Assembly: GCF_007474605.1 (NCBI RefSeq)
Contig: NZ_VHKL01000005.1
Location: forward strand, 1-64,000
Length of the DNA stretch: 64,000 nt
From: Rhodoligotrophos appendicifer
Lineage (GTDB): Bacteria > Pseudomonadota > Alphaproteobacteria > Rhizobiales > Im1
Direction: 5' to 3'
The notes beneath the pieces are model-generated. The model was not told the DNA's origin, searched no databases, and was given only the letters and a program-made list of their open reading frames with translations. Positions 37,026 to 46,317 of the stretch are shown piece by piece. A program made the position numbers and the translations under genes. How positions within the stretch are numbered: position 1 is the first letter of the stretch; the number at the start of each line of letters is the position of its first letter.

Positions 37026-38282
37026 TCACTCTGCCGGCACTGAAACCAGTTGCGGCGAACGGCTTTCGAGCCGGCGGAGCCGGTCTTCCTCCTGAACGAT
37101 ATAGTCCCGCGTTATGGGCAGCGCGTGCTGACTTTTCGTGAACTGGATTTGGAAATTGTTCATGCCCTGAAAGCGAAAGGCAGTCTCGGATGCGGCAAGG
37201 TAAAACTCCCACATTCTACAAAAACGCTCGTCATAAATAGCTTTGGCCCGATCCCAGTTCGTAATGAACCGATGCCGCCATTCCCGCAGCGTATCGGCAT
37301 AGTGAAGCCTCAGGATCTCGATATCGGTGATGTAGAGGAGCGACTTCTCAATTACGGGAGTGACTTCCGAGAGGGCGGGGATCGCGCCTCCGGGAAAGAT
37401 GTGCTTGGCGATCCAAGGGTTTGTGGCGCCTGGCCCGTCCGACCTGTTTATGGAATGAAGCACGGCGACACCATCATCGGTCAGGAGATTTCTCACGGTA
37501 GTGAAAAATTCACTGTAATGGCCAGCGCCTACATGCTCGAACATTCCAACCGAAACGATTCGATCGAACTTGCCATTGAGGGTGCGGTAGTCTCGCAGCA
37601 GAAACTGGACACGTTCGCCCAAGCCGCGACACGCGGCTCGCTCATTTGAGATCTTGTGCTGTTCTTCGGAGAGCGTGACCCCTGTCACATTTACATTGGC
37701 CACTTCGGCCAGGTAGATTCCGAGGCCACCCCAACCCGAGCCAATATCCAGCACGCGTTGCCCCGGTTGGAGGTCCAACTTAGCGGCCAGATGTCTTTTC
37801 TTGGCGAGTTGAGCATCCTCTAATGTGCTGTCTGCGTGTTCAAAATACGCACAGGAGTATTGGCGGTCGCGATCGAGGAACAGGTCGTACATTGCACCAT
37901 CGAGGTCGTAATGGTGAGCGATGTTCTTCCGAGCACGCCAAATGGGATTGTGTTGGTGCCACTTTCGCAATCGATAGCGAAGATTCCCCCAAACCTTCAG
38001 CCACCTTGGATAGGGCATGCGCTCCATGTTGGACAGCAAGACTTCTAGAAAGTCATAGATGGTCCCCTGTTCAAAGCTCAGGGAACCATCCATGTACACT
38101 TCGCCGAGATGGAGTTCGGGATTGAAGGCGAGCTTCCGGTATACGGAGGGGTCGGAAATCCGGGCGACGATCGGAACTCCTGTTGCGTCTCCGAACCGAT
38201 GCGTGTTCCCCGAGGCGTCGATCACAGTCAGTGTCCCGTGACGGACAATGTGACTAAAAATTCGCTTCAGTACCGACAGCAC
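37026..38282 (-). CDS. Cyclopropane-fatty-acyl-phospholipid synthase family methyltransferase (copy 1)
   Basis: SAM-dependent methyltransferase of 418 residues that adds a methylene bridge to unsaturated phospholipid acyl chains. N-terminal lipid-binding-type domain, then RKNIAHHYDLDGAMYDLFLDRDRQYSCAYF, the SAM motif VLDIGSGWGG, GVTLSEEQ and VSVGMFEHVG. The start is taken at the GTG 38282, placed correctly after AAGGAG; this aligns with the paralogue at 54983. A TTG at 38300 would add six residues. A 23-base palindrome sits just upstream. The gene is inserted between rplI and dnaB, which are often closer neighbours. Confidence 0.92.
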   Translation of the reverse strand: MLSVLKRIFSHIVRHGTLTVIDASGNTHRFGDATGVPIVARISDPSVYRKLAFNPELHLGEVYMDGSLSFEQGTIYDFLEVLLSNMERMPYPRWLKVWGNLRYRLRKWHQHNPIWRARKNIAHHYDLDGAMYDLFLDRDRQYSCAYFEHADSTLEDAQLAKKRHLAAKLDLQPGQRVLDIGSGWGGLGIYLAEVANVNVTGVTLSEEQHKISNERAACRGLGERVQFLLRDYRTLNGKFDRIVSVGMFEHVGAGHYSEFFTTVRNLLTDDGVAVLHSINRSDGPGATNPWIAKHIFPGGAIPALSEVTPVIEKSLLYITDIEILRLHYADTLREWRHRFITNWDRAKAIYDERFCRMWEFYLAASETAFRFQGMNNFQIQFTKSQHALPITRDYIVQEEDRLRRLESRSPQLVSVPAE

Positions 38283-38304
38283 TTCAAGCTCCTTCTCCAA
38301 CAGT

Positions 38305-38327
38305 ACTGATGATCTCAGATCATCAGT
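38305..38327. promoter_or_regulatory. Near-perfect palindrome upstream of cyclopropane synthase copy 1
   Basis: Arms ACTGATGATCT (38305-38315) and AGATCATCAGT (38317-38327) are exact complements around a single central base, lying about 22 bases upstream of the GTG start and just before the Shine-Dalgarno sequence. Without a real loop it is a poor RNA hairpin but a good operator for a dimeric repressor. Confidence 0.5.
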
Positions 38328-38431
38328 AAGTCGGACCCGCTATGTGCTCACCCTTTCATGAATTTAACTACCCAAATGATCAGTGGCAATGGTCTGGAAG
38401 AGGAACAGTTAAGTGCTTTGAGCAACGCTCC

Positions 38432-39025
38432 TCATTCTTCTCCGACGTCACCTCTGTTGAGGATCTCCAGAACCTCGTCATCGAGCTCACCGTCGAACTG
38501 CGCCGCCTCGAGAGCCGCCTCACGCTCGTCCATGGGAATAGACAAATCTTCTCCCCTTGCTTGGGATTCCGCCTCATCTGTCGAACGGGCAATATTGAGC
38601 GTGATCGTGACCGGAACTTCAGGATGCAACGCGATCCTAACTTGTGTGAGGCCGATGCTTTTGATGGGCTGCTCAAGGACAACTTGGTTGCGGACGACCT
38701 CGGTACCCGTTTCTTCGCTCACCACCTGCGCAATGTCACGAGTGCTGACCGATCCATAGAGCTGGCCCGATTCACCAGCCTGGCGGATAATCACAAAGCT
38801 TTGGCCGTTGACCTTTTCAGCCTGTGCCTCGGCACTGGCTTTCCGCTCGTCATTGCGCTTCAGAAGGGCTTCCCGCTGACTTTCGAACCGAACCTTGTTG
38901 GACTCGCTGGCACGCAGGGCTTTTCCGCTGGGAAGAAGGAAGTTGCGTGCATAACCATCTTTGACTCTGACGACATCGCCCATGGCACCGAGCTTTTCGA
39001 CGCGTTCTAGAAGAATGACATGCAT
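38432..39025 (-). CDS. rplI: 50S ribosomal protein L9
   Basis: 197 residues. N-terminal rRNA-binding domain [32 protein letters not shown], long connecting helix, and C-terminal domain ([14 protein letters not shown]). An acidic tail of about 45 residues extends beyond the E. coli length, as in other alphaproteobacteria. Last ribosomal gene of the rpsF-rpsR-DUF2232-rplI run. Confidence 0.97.
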   Translation of the reverse strand: MHVILLERVEKLGAMGDVVRVKDGYARNFLLPSGKALRASESNKVRFESQREALLKRNDERKASAEAQAEKVNGQSFVIIRQAGESGQLYGSVSTRDIAQVVSEETGTEVVRNQVVLEQPIKSIGLTQVRIALHPEVPVTITLNIARSTDEAESQARGEDLSIPMDEREAALEAAQFDGELDDEVLEILNRGDVGEE

Positions 39026-39046
39026 GTGAGGGGACTCCTTTGATGT

Positions 39047-40027
39047 TTATCGACGAATGATGGGACCGTTGGATGGGCCTGGACGACCGGCAAGCGTATT
39101 GGCCAGTCCGACGCCGGACAGCGCGAGCAAAACAATCCAATTGAAGATCAGCAAGGCTGCGTAAAGCGCGCCGAGCAACAGGGGGCGGCTCGTGAAGCCG
39201 AGGGTTTTCGAATGGATCACCGCGAGCCCCAGCACAGCAAATGCCGCAAGCGAGACTGCGAGGAAAATATTGCCAAGCAAGCCGACTGTCCCGGGGACAA
39301 AGGAAGCCGCCATTGCTGCAAAGGGAGCGATGGCCATACTCCGAGGGAAGGCCAAGCTGCTGAACGGCGCCCAGGGCCGTAGCGCACGTCCCGACAAGGC
39401 GACGATCCTCACGGCGAGAAACAGATTGATGAGGGATGAGAGCATCCAAAGCAGCGCTGAGACAGCCGGCAGCATCCAGACGAACATTTCGATGAACCCA
39501 TCAAGGTTCAGATCGCCGGTAGTCTTGAGCTGTTCTTGCAGACCGGGTTGCGTAGAGAACATCCGTGTGACGGCCTCGCGCAGGACGGCTCTAAAGCTCT
39601 CTGCATCGGGTCCGAGCAGGATGACGGCCGTGGTGGCGATAAGTCCTGCCAGAGCGGCGGTCCACAGGACGAGGCGGCCCTCTGGATAGAATTGCCGTCC
39701 GGCGACAAGAGGCGCCCCCTCGGAATCGGAAGCCTCCGACGTATCTCGTGAAAGAAGAGCGAGATAGCTCAGGATGGCCGGCGCCAACGCCACGGTGACG
39801 ACGAAGAGGAGGGCCGAACGATAGTCAGTCGTAAGCCATATGACTGCAGTTCCGGCGATGGCGCCCACGAGGGCGGCAGCAGAGCCCCATCCGAAACCCA
39901 CGATGAACAGGGGCAGGGGCGCCATATACAAGAGGATCACCGCCAGCAGCGAGTAGCTGATGACGGTGAAGTAAAGAGCCGCGGCAGCAAGCCCGGCTCC
40001 GACGCCAATAATGAGACTGCGTTGCAT
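39047..40027 (-). CDS. DUF2232 polytopic membrane protein
   Basis: A 326-residue membrane protein with about eight hydrophobic helices, opening MQRSLIIGVGAGLAAAALYF and containing YMAPLPLFIVGFGWGSAAA, which places it in the YybS-like DUF2232 family. Found between rpsR and rplI in many Rhizobiales; no accepted function. Its start is 76 bases downstream of rpsR, its end 21 bases before rplI. Confidence 0.85.
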   Translation of the reverse strand: MQRSLIIGVGAGLAAAALYFTVISYSLLAVILLYMAPLPLFIVGFGWGSAAALVGAIAGTAVIWLTTDYRSALLFVVTVALAPAILSYLALLSRDTSEASDSEGAPLVAGRQFYPEGRLVLWTAALAGLIATTAVILLGPDAESFRAVLREAVTRMFSTQPGLQEQLKTTGDLNLDGFIEMFVWMLPAVSALLWMLSSLINLFLAVRIVALSGRALRPWAPFSSLAFPRSMAIAPFAAMAASFVPGTVGLLGNIFLAVSLAAFAVLGLAVIHSKTLGFTSRPLLLGALYAALLIFNWIVLLALSGVGLANTLAGRPGPSNGPIIRR

Positions 40028-40103
40028 TGTGGCTGTCCCGCTTCCTGCGGTTAGAGGTGACCGAGATCACCCCAACCCTCCGACCGGCATGAACCGGCAA
40101 GAG

Positions 40104-40349
40104 TTACTTGATGACGTAAGGGAGCAATCCGAGAAAGCGTGATCGCTTGATCGCCTTCGAGAGCTCGCGCTGCTTCTTCGCGGAAACGGCGGTGATGCGG
40201 CTCGGCACGATCTTGCCGCGCTCGGACACGAAGCGCTGTAAGAGGCGCGTGTCCTTATAGTCGATCACCGGTGCATTGGTGCCGGAAAACGGGCAGGTCT
40301 TGCGGCGACGGAAGAAAGGCCGGCGCGCTTGGGATTGTGGCATAGACAT
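40104..40349 (-). CDS. rpsR: 30S ribosomal protein S18
   Basis: 81 residues with [34 protein letters not shown], and [11 protein letters not shown], all standard for S18. The Cys in KTCPF is retained as the sole zinc-type cysteine. Its start overlaps the rpsF stop by one base, so S6 and S18, which bind the 30S platform as a pair, are co-translated. Confidence 0.98.
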   Translation of the reverse strand: MSMPQSQARRPFFRRRKTCPFSGTNAPVIDYKDTRLLQRFVSERGKIVPSRITAVSAKKQRELSKAIKRSRFLGLLPYVIK

Positions 40350-40864
40350 CAGATCGTCTCCTCACGGCCGCCGCCCATGGGACCGTCGTCCGAGCGCGGG
40401 CCCCGCCCTCGGAACCCTCCATCCCGGTCGCCGCCACGGAAGCCGCCACCATCACGAAAACCGCCACCTTCGCGGAAACCGCCACCTTCACGGGGACCGC
40501 GAGGCCCACGGGGCCCCCGATCATCGCGATCTTCGCGGCCGGGCCGCGCGCGCATCATCACGGACGGCCCACTTTCATGCTCGTCGACTCGCAGCGTCAG
40601 GAACCGAACCACGTCTTCGTTGAGCTTCATCTGCCGCTCCATCTCGGTCACAGCAGCGTGGGGCGCATCGATGTTCACCAGGGAATAGTGGGCCTTGCGG
40701 TTCTTCCTGATCCGGTAGGACAGCGGCCGCAGGCCCCAATATTCCGACTTAGTGACGCTGCCGCCATGCTCCTGCAGGACGGTTTTGAATTGTTCAGTCA
40801 GGGCCTCGACCTGTGCATTCGAGGCATCCTGACGAACCATGAAAATATGCTCATACAACGCCAT
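40349..40864 (-). CDS. rpsF: 30S ribosomal protein S6 with Gly/Arg-rich C-terminal tail
   Basis: The first roughly 100 residues are the S6 ferredoxin-like fold ([39 protein letters not shown]). The next 65 or so residues form a low-complexity extension with repeated GGGFR units ([20 protein letters not shown]) and [10 protein letters not shown], ending GGREETI. Extended S6 tails are common in alphaproteobacteria, but this one is strongly RGG-like. Leading gene of the ribosomal block; divergent from fabD. Confidence 0.96.
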   Translation of the reverse strand: MALYEHIFMVRQDASNAQVEALTEQFKTVLQEHGGSVTKSEYWGLRPLSYRIRKNRKAHYSLVNIDAPHAAVTEMERQMKLNEDVVRFLTLRVDEHESGPSVMMRARPGREDRDDRGPRGPRGPREGGGFREGGGFRDGGGFRGGDRDGGFRGRGPRSDDGPMGGGREETI

Positions 40865-41194
40865 GGGCGTCGGTCCTTTCCTTCGTTCGCTGTTGCGGTT
40901 CAGCTCCGGCGCCGAGCCTCCAGTGAGCCCAATAGGAAAGGCTCAAAAAACGGATCCTCAAAGAAGCGGAGACACCGGAAGCATGGATCTGTAAGATCCA
41001 CCCATTCTTCACAAGGAAGCATGGTCTTCCATTCAGCCTCCAACCGGAGCTGCTACGAGGCACGCATATAGAGAAAACAGCGGAATGAAGCAAGCACCAT
41101 GGACGGTATTGAGAGATCCGGCCAGACGGCGCTTCTTGACAGCCTTGGCTTCGCATGATTGCTGGCGCGCCAATCGTCACGATTGCGGATCATC
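40865..41194. other. Divergent rpsF/fabD intergenic region with rpsF leader hairpins
   Basis: 330 bases with no gene. Read on the rpsF strand, the leader holds two foldable elements: TGAGCC/GGCTCA arms (40924-40929 and 40940-40945) and a GC-rich near-palindrome around 40904-40918. S6:S18 operons often carry a leader RNA that binds the S6:S18 dimer; I cannot confirm that structure here. On the fabD strand the 40924-40945 stem is followed by A's, not T's, so it is no terminator there. Confidence 0.3.
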
Positions 41195-42136
41195 ATGTCC
41201 ATAGCGCTCACCTTTCCAGGTCAAGGCAGCCAGCAAGTCGGCATGGGCCGTCTCCTGGCCGAAAACTTTCCCGCCAGCAGGGCTGTCTTCGCAGAGATCG
41301 ACGAAGCGTTGGGGTCCCCGCTTTCGACCCTCATTTGGGAAGGTCCCGAGGACCAGCTGACATTGACCGAGAATGCCCAACCCGCACTTATGGCGGTCTC
41401 CATGGCAGCTCTTCGCGCGATGGAGACCGAGGCGGGCTTCGAAATTGGCACTGAGGTTGCGTTCGTCGCGGGCCATTCCCTCGGAGAGTACTCCGCGTTG
41501 ACGGCCGCGGGAAGCTTCACCCTGGCCGATGCCGCCCGATTGTTGCGCCTGCGTGGGCAAGCCATGCAACGTGCCGTTCCGGTGGGCGTCGGAGCCATGG
41601 CGGCTCTCTTGGGTCTCGACATCGGCGCGGTGAAAGATGTGGTGGCCGCTGTCGGCGGTACCGACGTGCAGATCGCGAATGACAATGGATCGGGTCAGGT
41701 GGTGGTCAGCGGCACCCGGGCCGCCGTTGAGGCGGCCGTCGAGACTGCCAAGGCGAAGGGCGCCAAGCGGGCGATCCTTTTGCCGGTAAGTGCGCCATTC
41801 CATTGTCGGTTGATGCAGCCTGCTGCCGACGAGATGCGGAGTGCGCTTGAGCAGGTGTCGATCGCCGACCCGGTGGTACCGCTCATTGCTAACGTCACGG
41901 CATCGCCCCTGCGGTCGGCTCAGGATATTCGTCAACGGCTGGCTGAGCAGGTGACGGGCACGGTGCGATGGCGGGAATCGGTGGCCTACATGGCTGCAGA
42001 GGGCGTGGATGCCTTCTATGAAATTGGTGCCGGCAAGGTATTGACCGGCCTGTCCAAGCGTCTCGTACCTGAGGCGGTGACCCAGACCATGAGCACGCCT
42101 GAGGAAATTCGGACATTCGCCGCCGCAAGGCGCTGA
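41195..42136 (+). CDS. fabD: Malonyl-CoA:ACP transacylase
   Basis: Loads malonate onto ACP for fatty acid synthesis; 313 residues. MSIALTFPGQGSQQVGMG start, catalytic Ser in VAGHSLGEYSAL, Arg in LLRLRGQAMQ, and the active-site His in VSAPFHCRLM. The frame extends upstream, but the ATG at 41195 is the homologous start. First gene of fabD-fabG-acpP-fabF. Confidence 0.97.
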   Translation: MSIALTFPGQGSQQVGMGRLLAENFPASRAVFAEIDEALGSPLSTLIWEGPEDQLTLTENAQPALMAVSMAALRAMETEAGFEIGTEVAFVAGHSLGEYSALTAAGSFTLADAARLLRLRGQAMQRAVPVGVGAMAALLGLDIGAVKDVVAAVGGTDVQIANDNGSGQVVVSGTRAAVEAAVETAKAKGAKRAILLPVSAPFHCRLMQPAADEMRSALEQVSIADPVVPLIANVTASPLRSAQDIRQRLAEQVTGTVRWRESVAYMAAEGVDAFYEIGAGKVLTGLSKRLVPEAVTQTMSTPEEIRTFAAARR

Positions 42137-42160
42137 CGGGATCGGTGAGAGGACGACATC

Positions 42161-42898
42161 ATGTTTGATTTGAGCGGCAAAACCGCGCTGGTCACAGGAG
42201 CAACGGGTGGCATCGGCGCCGCCATCGCCAGGGTTCTCCACAATCAAGGCGCAGTCGTGGTTCTCTCCGGAACGCGTCAGGACCGATTGGACGCCCTGCA
42301 GGCCGAGCTTGGAGAACGCAGCTTCACGGTCGCCTGCGATCTTGGAGATTCCGCGGCCGTTGAGGCGCTGGTGCCGCGGGCCGAGGAGCAGGCGAAGCAG
42401 GTCGACATTCTCGTGAACAATGCCGGCCTCACCCGCGATGGTCTCGCGATTCGGATGAAGGATGATGACTGGTCGCGGGTCATTGAGGTGAACCTCACCG
42501 CAGCCTTTCGCCTGTCGCGGGCGGCCTTGAAGGGCATGATGAAGCGTCGCACGGGCCGAATCATATCCGTTACTTCGGTGGTCGGAACCACGGGAAATCC
42601 GGGGCAGGCCAACTATGCGGCTTCGAAAGCCGGCCTGGTCGGCATGACAAAAGCTCTGGCACAGGAGGTGGCCAGTCGGGGAATTACCGTCAACTGTGTT
42701 GCGCCCGGCTTCATCGAGACGCCCATGACCGCTGCTTTGAACGAGAAGCAGCGAGAGGCCATTCTCGGGAATATTCCTACAGGTAGAATGGGTTCCGCCG
42801 AGGAGATTGCAGCTGCGATCCTTTACCTCGCGAGTCCCGAAGCAGCCTACGTGACGGGGCAGACTTTGCACGTCAATGGCGGGATGGCGATGATCTGA
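42161..42898 (+). CDS. fabG: 3-oxoacyl-ACP reductase
   Basis: NADPH-dependent SDR of 245 residues that reduces beta-ketoacyl-ACP. TGATGGIG cofactor motif, NNAGLTRDGL, catalytic Ser in SVTSVVG, YAASK, and the C-terminal VTGQTLHVNGGMAMI typical of FabG. 24 bases after fabD, same operon. Confidence 0.96.
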   Translation: MFDLSGKTALVTGATGGIGAAIARVLHNQGAVVVLSGTRQDRLDALQAELGERSFTVACDLGDSAAVEALVPRAEEQAKQVDILVNNAGLTRDGLAIRMKDDDWSRVIEVNLTAAFRLSRAALKGMMKRRTGRIISVTSVVGTTGNPGQANYAASKAGLVGMTKALAQEVASRGITVNCVAPGFIETPMTAALNEKQREAILGNIPTGRMGSAEEIAAAILYLASPEAAYVTGQTLHVNGGMAMI

Positions 42899-43162
42899 AG
42901 CCTGGCTGTCTCGGCGGGGCGAATGCGGCGCAGGATTGTGCTTCAGCAGCGTCCGTCTTGGCTCTTGGTGAAGCGCTGAACTATGTGTTAGGAAACCGAC
43001 GGCCCATGCGCGGGCTACGGTGGTCACATAATCCCATACTGAGACTTGGCCTTCCGGTCGGCTCGAGGTTGGGTTCCTTCTACCGATCGCCGCATCGGGG
43101 TGACCGATAGAGGATTTTGCGGGTGCCAACGACACCACCCGAGAAACTAAGGAAACTGAAAT

Positions 43163-43399
43163 ATGAGTGATGTCGCTGAACGGGTTAAGAAGATCGTCGT
43201 GGAGCACCTGGGCGTGGAAGCGGACAAAGTGACGGAGGAGGCCAGCTTTATCGACGACCTCGGCGCCGACAGCCTTGATACCGTTGAACTGGTCATGGCC
43301 TTTGAAGAAGAGTTCGGCATCGAAATCCCCGATGACGCGGCCGAAACGATTCAGACGGTAGGTGATGCCGTCAGCTTCATCAAGAAGAGCGCGGCCTAG
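43163..43399 (+). CDS. acpP: Acyl carrier protein
   Basis: 78 residues, strongly acidic, with the phosphopantetheine Ser in the DSL motif ([10 protein letters not shown]). AAGGAAA precedes the ATG. The 264 bases between fabG and acpP hold no gene and probably an extra promoter, as ACP is needed in large amounts. Confidence 0.98.
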   Translation: MSDVAERVKKIVVEHLGVEADKVTEEASFIDDLGADSLDTVELVMAFEEEFGIEIPDDAAETIQTVGDAVSFIKKSAA

Positions 43400-43546
43400 A
43401 GCCGTCTTTCTCGCGCTCGGCGGGTTGGCTATGCTCACCCGCCCGCGCAGTGGCTGCCACGATCTTGGGTACCCTGAGGTCGAGGGACGGGTCGGGTTTC
43501 GATCCTCACTGGGGTGGCAGTTGACCAAAGGGCGATCAAGGAAAGC

Positions 43547-44812
43547 ATGCGCAGAGTCGTCGTTACTGGAATCGGAATGGTCACGCCGCTGGCGTCGGGC
43601 GCGGAGCCATCCTGGGCACGCTTGATTGCCGGTGAATCGGGTGCGGGGCCGATTACGAAATTTGATGCAAGCGACATGTCCTGTCGCATTGCCTGCCAGG
43701 TTCCGACCGGCGACGGGCAGAATCACACATTCAATGCCGATGTCTGGATGGAGCCGAAGGACCAGCGCAGATATGACGAGTTCATCATCTTCGCTGTAGC
43801 GGCTGCAAAGCAGGCTGTTGAAGATTCTGGCTGGAAGCCGACCGACTACGAAGATCAGATTGTGACCGGCGTTCTCATCGGATCGGGGATCGGCGGACTG
43901 CCGGGTATCGAGGAAACGTCTTTGTTGCTGGCCGAGAAGGGCCCGCGGCGGGTCAGCCCGTTCTTTATTCCTGGACGACTGATCAACCTCGCCTCTGGTG
44001 TGGTCTCCATCGAATACGGCTTCCGCGGTCCGAATCATTCCGTTGTGACGGCGTGTTCGACCGGCGCTCATGCCATTGGCGATGCCTCTCGCTTGATCGC
44101 ATTGGGCGATGCCGATGTGATGGTGGCCGGCGGCACTGAGGCGGCCATTTCGCGCCTCGGGATAGCGGGATTTGTCGCCTGCAAGGCCTTGTCGTCTCAT
44201 TTCAATGATACGCCCGAGCGGGCCTCGAGGCCTTATGATAAGGACCGCGATGGTTTTGTGATGGGCGAGGGCGCAGGTGTGGTGGTTCTCGAGGAATTGG
44301 AGCACGCAAAGGCGCGCGGCGCCAAGATCTACGCCGAGGTGATCGGCTACGGCATGTCGGGCGACGCTTACCATATCACCGCGCCAGCTATGGACGGAGA
44401 CGGCGCCTTCCGCTCCATGCGGGCCGCGGTGAAGCGTGCGGGTCTGCAACCCTCCGACATCGATTACGTCAATGCCCACGGAACTTCGACGCCCCTGGGC
44501 GATGAGATCGAACTGAAAGCGGTTGAACGGTTGTTCGGCGATGCGGCGGAGGGACTGACCATGTCGTCCACCAAATCGTCGATTGGTCATTTGCTGGGCG
44601 CCGCCGGTGCTGTAGAATCCATTTTCTCGATCCTGGCCATGCGGGATGGAGTGGCGCCGCCGACTATTAATCTCGACTCGCCGTCGGTGGACACAAAGAT
44701 CGATCTCGTGGCCAATAAAGCCAAGGAAATGAAGATCGACACCGTATTGTCTAATTCCTTTGGTTTTGGTGGTACCAACGCATCGTTGATTTTCAGGCGT
44801 TACGTCGACTAG
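43547..44812 (+). CDS. fabF: Beta-ketoacyl-ACP synthase II
   Basis: Condensing enzyme of chain elongation, 421 residues. RRVVVTGIGMVTPLASG start, nucleophile Cys in VTACSTGAHAIGDA, and the two His in NAHGTSTPLGD and SIGHLLGAAG. The ATG at 43547 after AAGGA is the homologous start, although the frame is open 11 codons further up. Confidence 0.97.
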   Translation: MRRVVVTGIGMVTPLASGAEPSWARLIAGESGAGPITKFDASDMSCRIACQVPTGDGQNHTFNADVWMEPKDQRRYDEFIIFAVAAAKQAVEDSGWKPTDYEDQIVTGVLIGSGIGGLPGIEETSLLLAEKGPRRVSPFFIPGRLINLASGVVSIEYGFRGPNHSVVTACSTGAHAIGDASRLIALGDADVMVAGGTEAAISRLGIAGFVACKALSSHFNDTPERASRPYDKDRDGFVMGEGAGVVVLEELEHAKARGAKIYAEVIGYGMSGDAYHITAPAMDGDGAFRSMRAAVKRAGLQPSDIDYVNAHGTSTPLGDEIELKAVERLFGDAAEGLTMSSTKSSIGHLLGAAGAVESIFSILAMRDGVAPPTINLDSPSVDTKIDLVANKAKEMKIDTVLSNSFGFGGTNASLIFRRYVD

Positions 44813-44863
44813 CCTGCTTGCGTCGCCGACATCATTCGAGATGCCCATCAGGGGCCAGACGAG

Positions 44864-46201
44864 GTGGCTGTGTCCAAACGCGACAATGCCGCGCTGAAAT
44901 CCGTGAAGCCAATGCGGCTGCGCCGGCAGCGCTCTGTTTTGAGCAGCGTCCTGCTGAGCATGGCGTCCTTTGTTTTCTTTGCCGCGATTGTTGCAGGCGG
45001 ACTGCTCCTTTACGGCAAATATCGGTTCGAGGCGCCTGGCCCCTTGGAGCGTGCCAAGCTCGTCGAGGTCGAACGCGGCATGGGCACCCGGGCCATCGCC
45101 GATGCCCTTCAGGAGCGGGGGGTCATCGACGACGCGCGCATCTTCTTGGCGGCCATTCTGGCGACCCGCAACATGGGCAAGTTGAAGGCCGGCGACTACC
45201 GGTTCCAGGCTGCCGCCAGCATGCGCGAGGTTCTGGACGACCTGGTGACCGGCAAGGCGCTCGTCTACAAATTGACGATTCCCGAGGGCCTGACGTCGAC
45301 GCAGATCGTCGAGCGGGTGAGGGCCAACGACTCCCTGGTCGGCGACATCGAGACAATACCGGCGGAAGGATCGCTTCTGCCGGAGACCTATATCTTCGAG
45401 CGGGGCCGCACCCGTCAGGCGATCATCGAGGAGATGGCCCAGGCGCAACGCAAGGTCATGGCGGAGCTTTGGGCCTCCAAGGCCGACACTATACCGGTAA
45501 AGACGCCCGAGGAGGCGATCATCCTGGCGTCCATCGTCGAGAAGGAGACCGGCGTTGCCAGTGAAAGGCCGCAGGTCGCCGCCGTCTTCGCCAATCGCCT
45601 GGAGAAGGGGATGCGGCTGCAATCCGATCCCACCATCATCTATGGGATCGTCGGCGGTGCCGGCAGTCTCGGGCGGCCGTTGACGCGCAAGGATATCTCC
45701 GAGAAGACGCCGTATAATACCTATACCATCAACGGTTTGCCGCCGACCCCCATCGCCAATCCCGGCAAGGCGGCGATTGCCGCGGTGCTGAATCCGGCCA
45801 CATCCACCGACCTGTATTTCGTCGCCGACGGCACCGGCGGTCATGTCTTCGCGCCCACGCTGCAGCAGCACCAGGCCAATGTCCGCAAATGGCGCGCCAT
45901 CGAGCGTGAGCGTCGCGTGGCGGCCGGCACGCCGGCTCAGGATCCCGCAGACGAAGGGATGGACGATCTCGGTGACGCCCTCGATGATCCCGCCGATCCC
46001 GCCGATCCCGCGGCAGCAGCCACCGATGCTGCACCCGCACCGGGCGCGGCCCCGGCCGCCCAGACCGCGACGGGTGGAGCTTCGCAAGTGGCATCGGAGG
46101 GCGTCCCGCCGTCTGCCGTCGGAACACCCGCGAAAGCCCCCGCCGCTGCGAGAGGTCCGGTTCCCACGCCCGTGCCCAAGCCGCCGGTCCCGAAAAGCTG
46201 A
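44864..46201 (+). CDS. mltG: Endolytic murein transglycosylase MltG
   Basis: Bitopic inner-membrane lytic transglycosylase that ends glycan strand growth; 445 residues. Cytoplasmic basic N-terminus, one helix (ASFVFFAAIVAGGLLLYG), then the YceG domain with LTIPEGLTS, AEGSLLPETY, the catalytic Glu in ILASIVEKETG and LQSDPTIIYG. The C-terminal ~100 residues are a Pro/Ala-rich low-complexity tail. GTG start at 44864, or GTG at 44870. Base composition becomes visibly richer in G+C from within this gene onward. Confidence 0.94.
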   Translation: MAVSKRDNAALKSVKPMRLRRQRSVLSSVLLSMASFVFFAAIVAGGLLLYGKYRFEAPGPLERAKLVEVERGMGTRAIADALQERGVIDDARIFLAAILATRNMGKLKAGDYRFQAAASMREVLDDLVTGKALVYKLTIPEGLTSTQIVERVRANDSLVGDIETIPAEGSLLPETYIFERGRTRQAIIEEMAQAQRKVMAELWASKADTIPVKTPEEAIILASIVEKETGVASERPQVAAVFANRLEKGMRLQSDPTIIYGIVGGAGSLGRPLTRKDISEKTPYNTYTINGLPPTPIANPGKAAIAAVLNPATSTDLYFVADGTGGHVFAPTLQQHQANVRKWRAIERERRVAAGTPAQDPADEGMDDLGDALDDPADPADPAAAATDAAPAPGAAPAAQTATGGASQVASEGVPPSAVGTPAKAPAAARGPVPTPVPKPPVPKS

Positions 46202-46317
46202 TCCTGTTCGCATCTGCGTAAAGCGCCTGCAAAAAGCTTGTATTGCGCCCGGCCTCTTGCTCTAACGTCGCCGGATAGGGGGCGAGTCCCGCAGATGCGG
46301 GGGAGGGGCGGGAGAAG

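Noticed and set aside
40924-40945. Stem between rpsF and fabD as an intrinsic terminator
   Set aside because: The stem is followed by A's on the plus strand and lies at the 5' side of rpsF on the minus strand; no T-tract in the correct place.
41177-46213. A 1678-codon open frame on the minus strand running antisense through fabD, fabG, acpP, fabF and mltG
   Set aside because: It lies entirely opposite well-identified genes and crosses their intergenic gaps. Its composition (Arg, Gly, His and Asp rich, no domains) is that of an antisense shadow produced by codon bias. The stop-free length is striking but not evidence of a gene.
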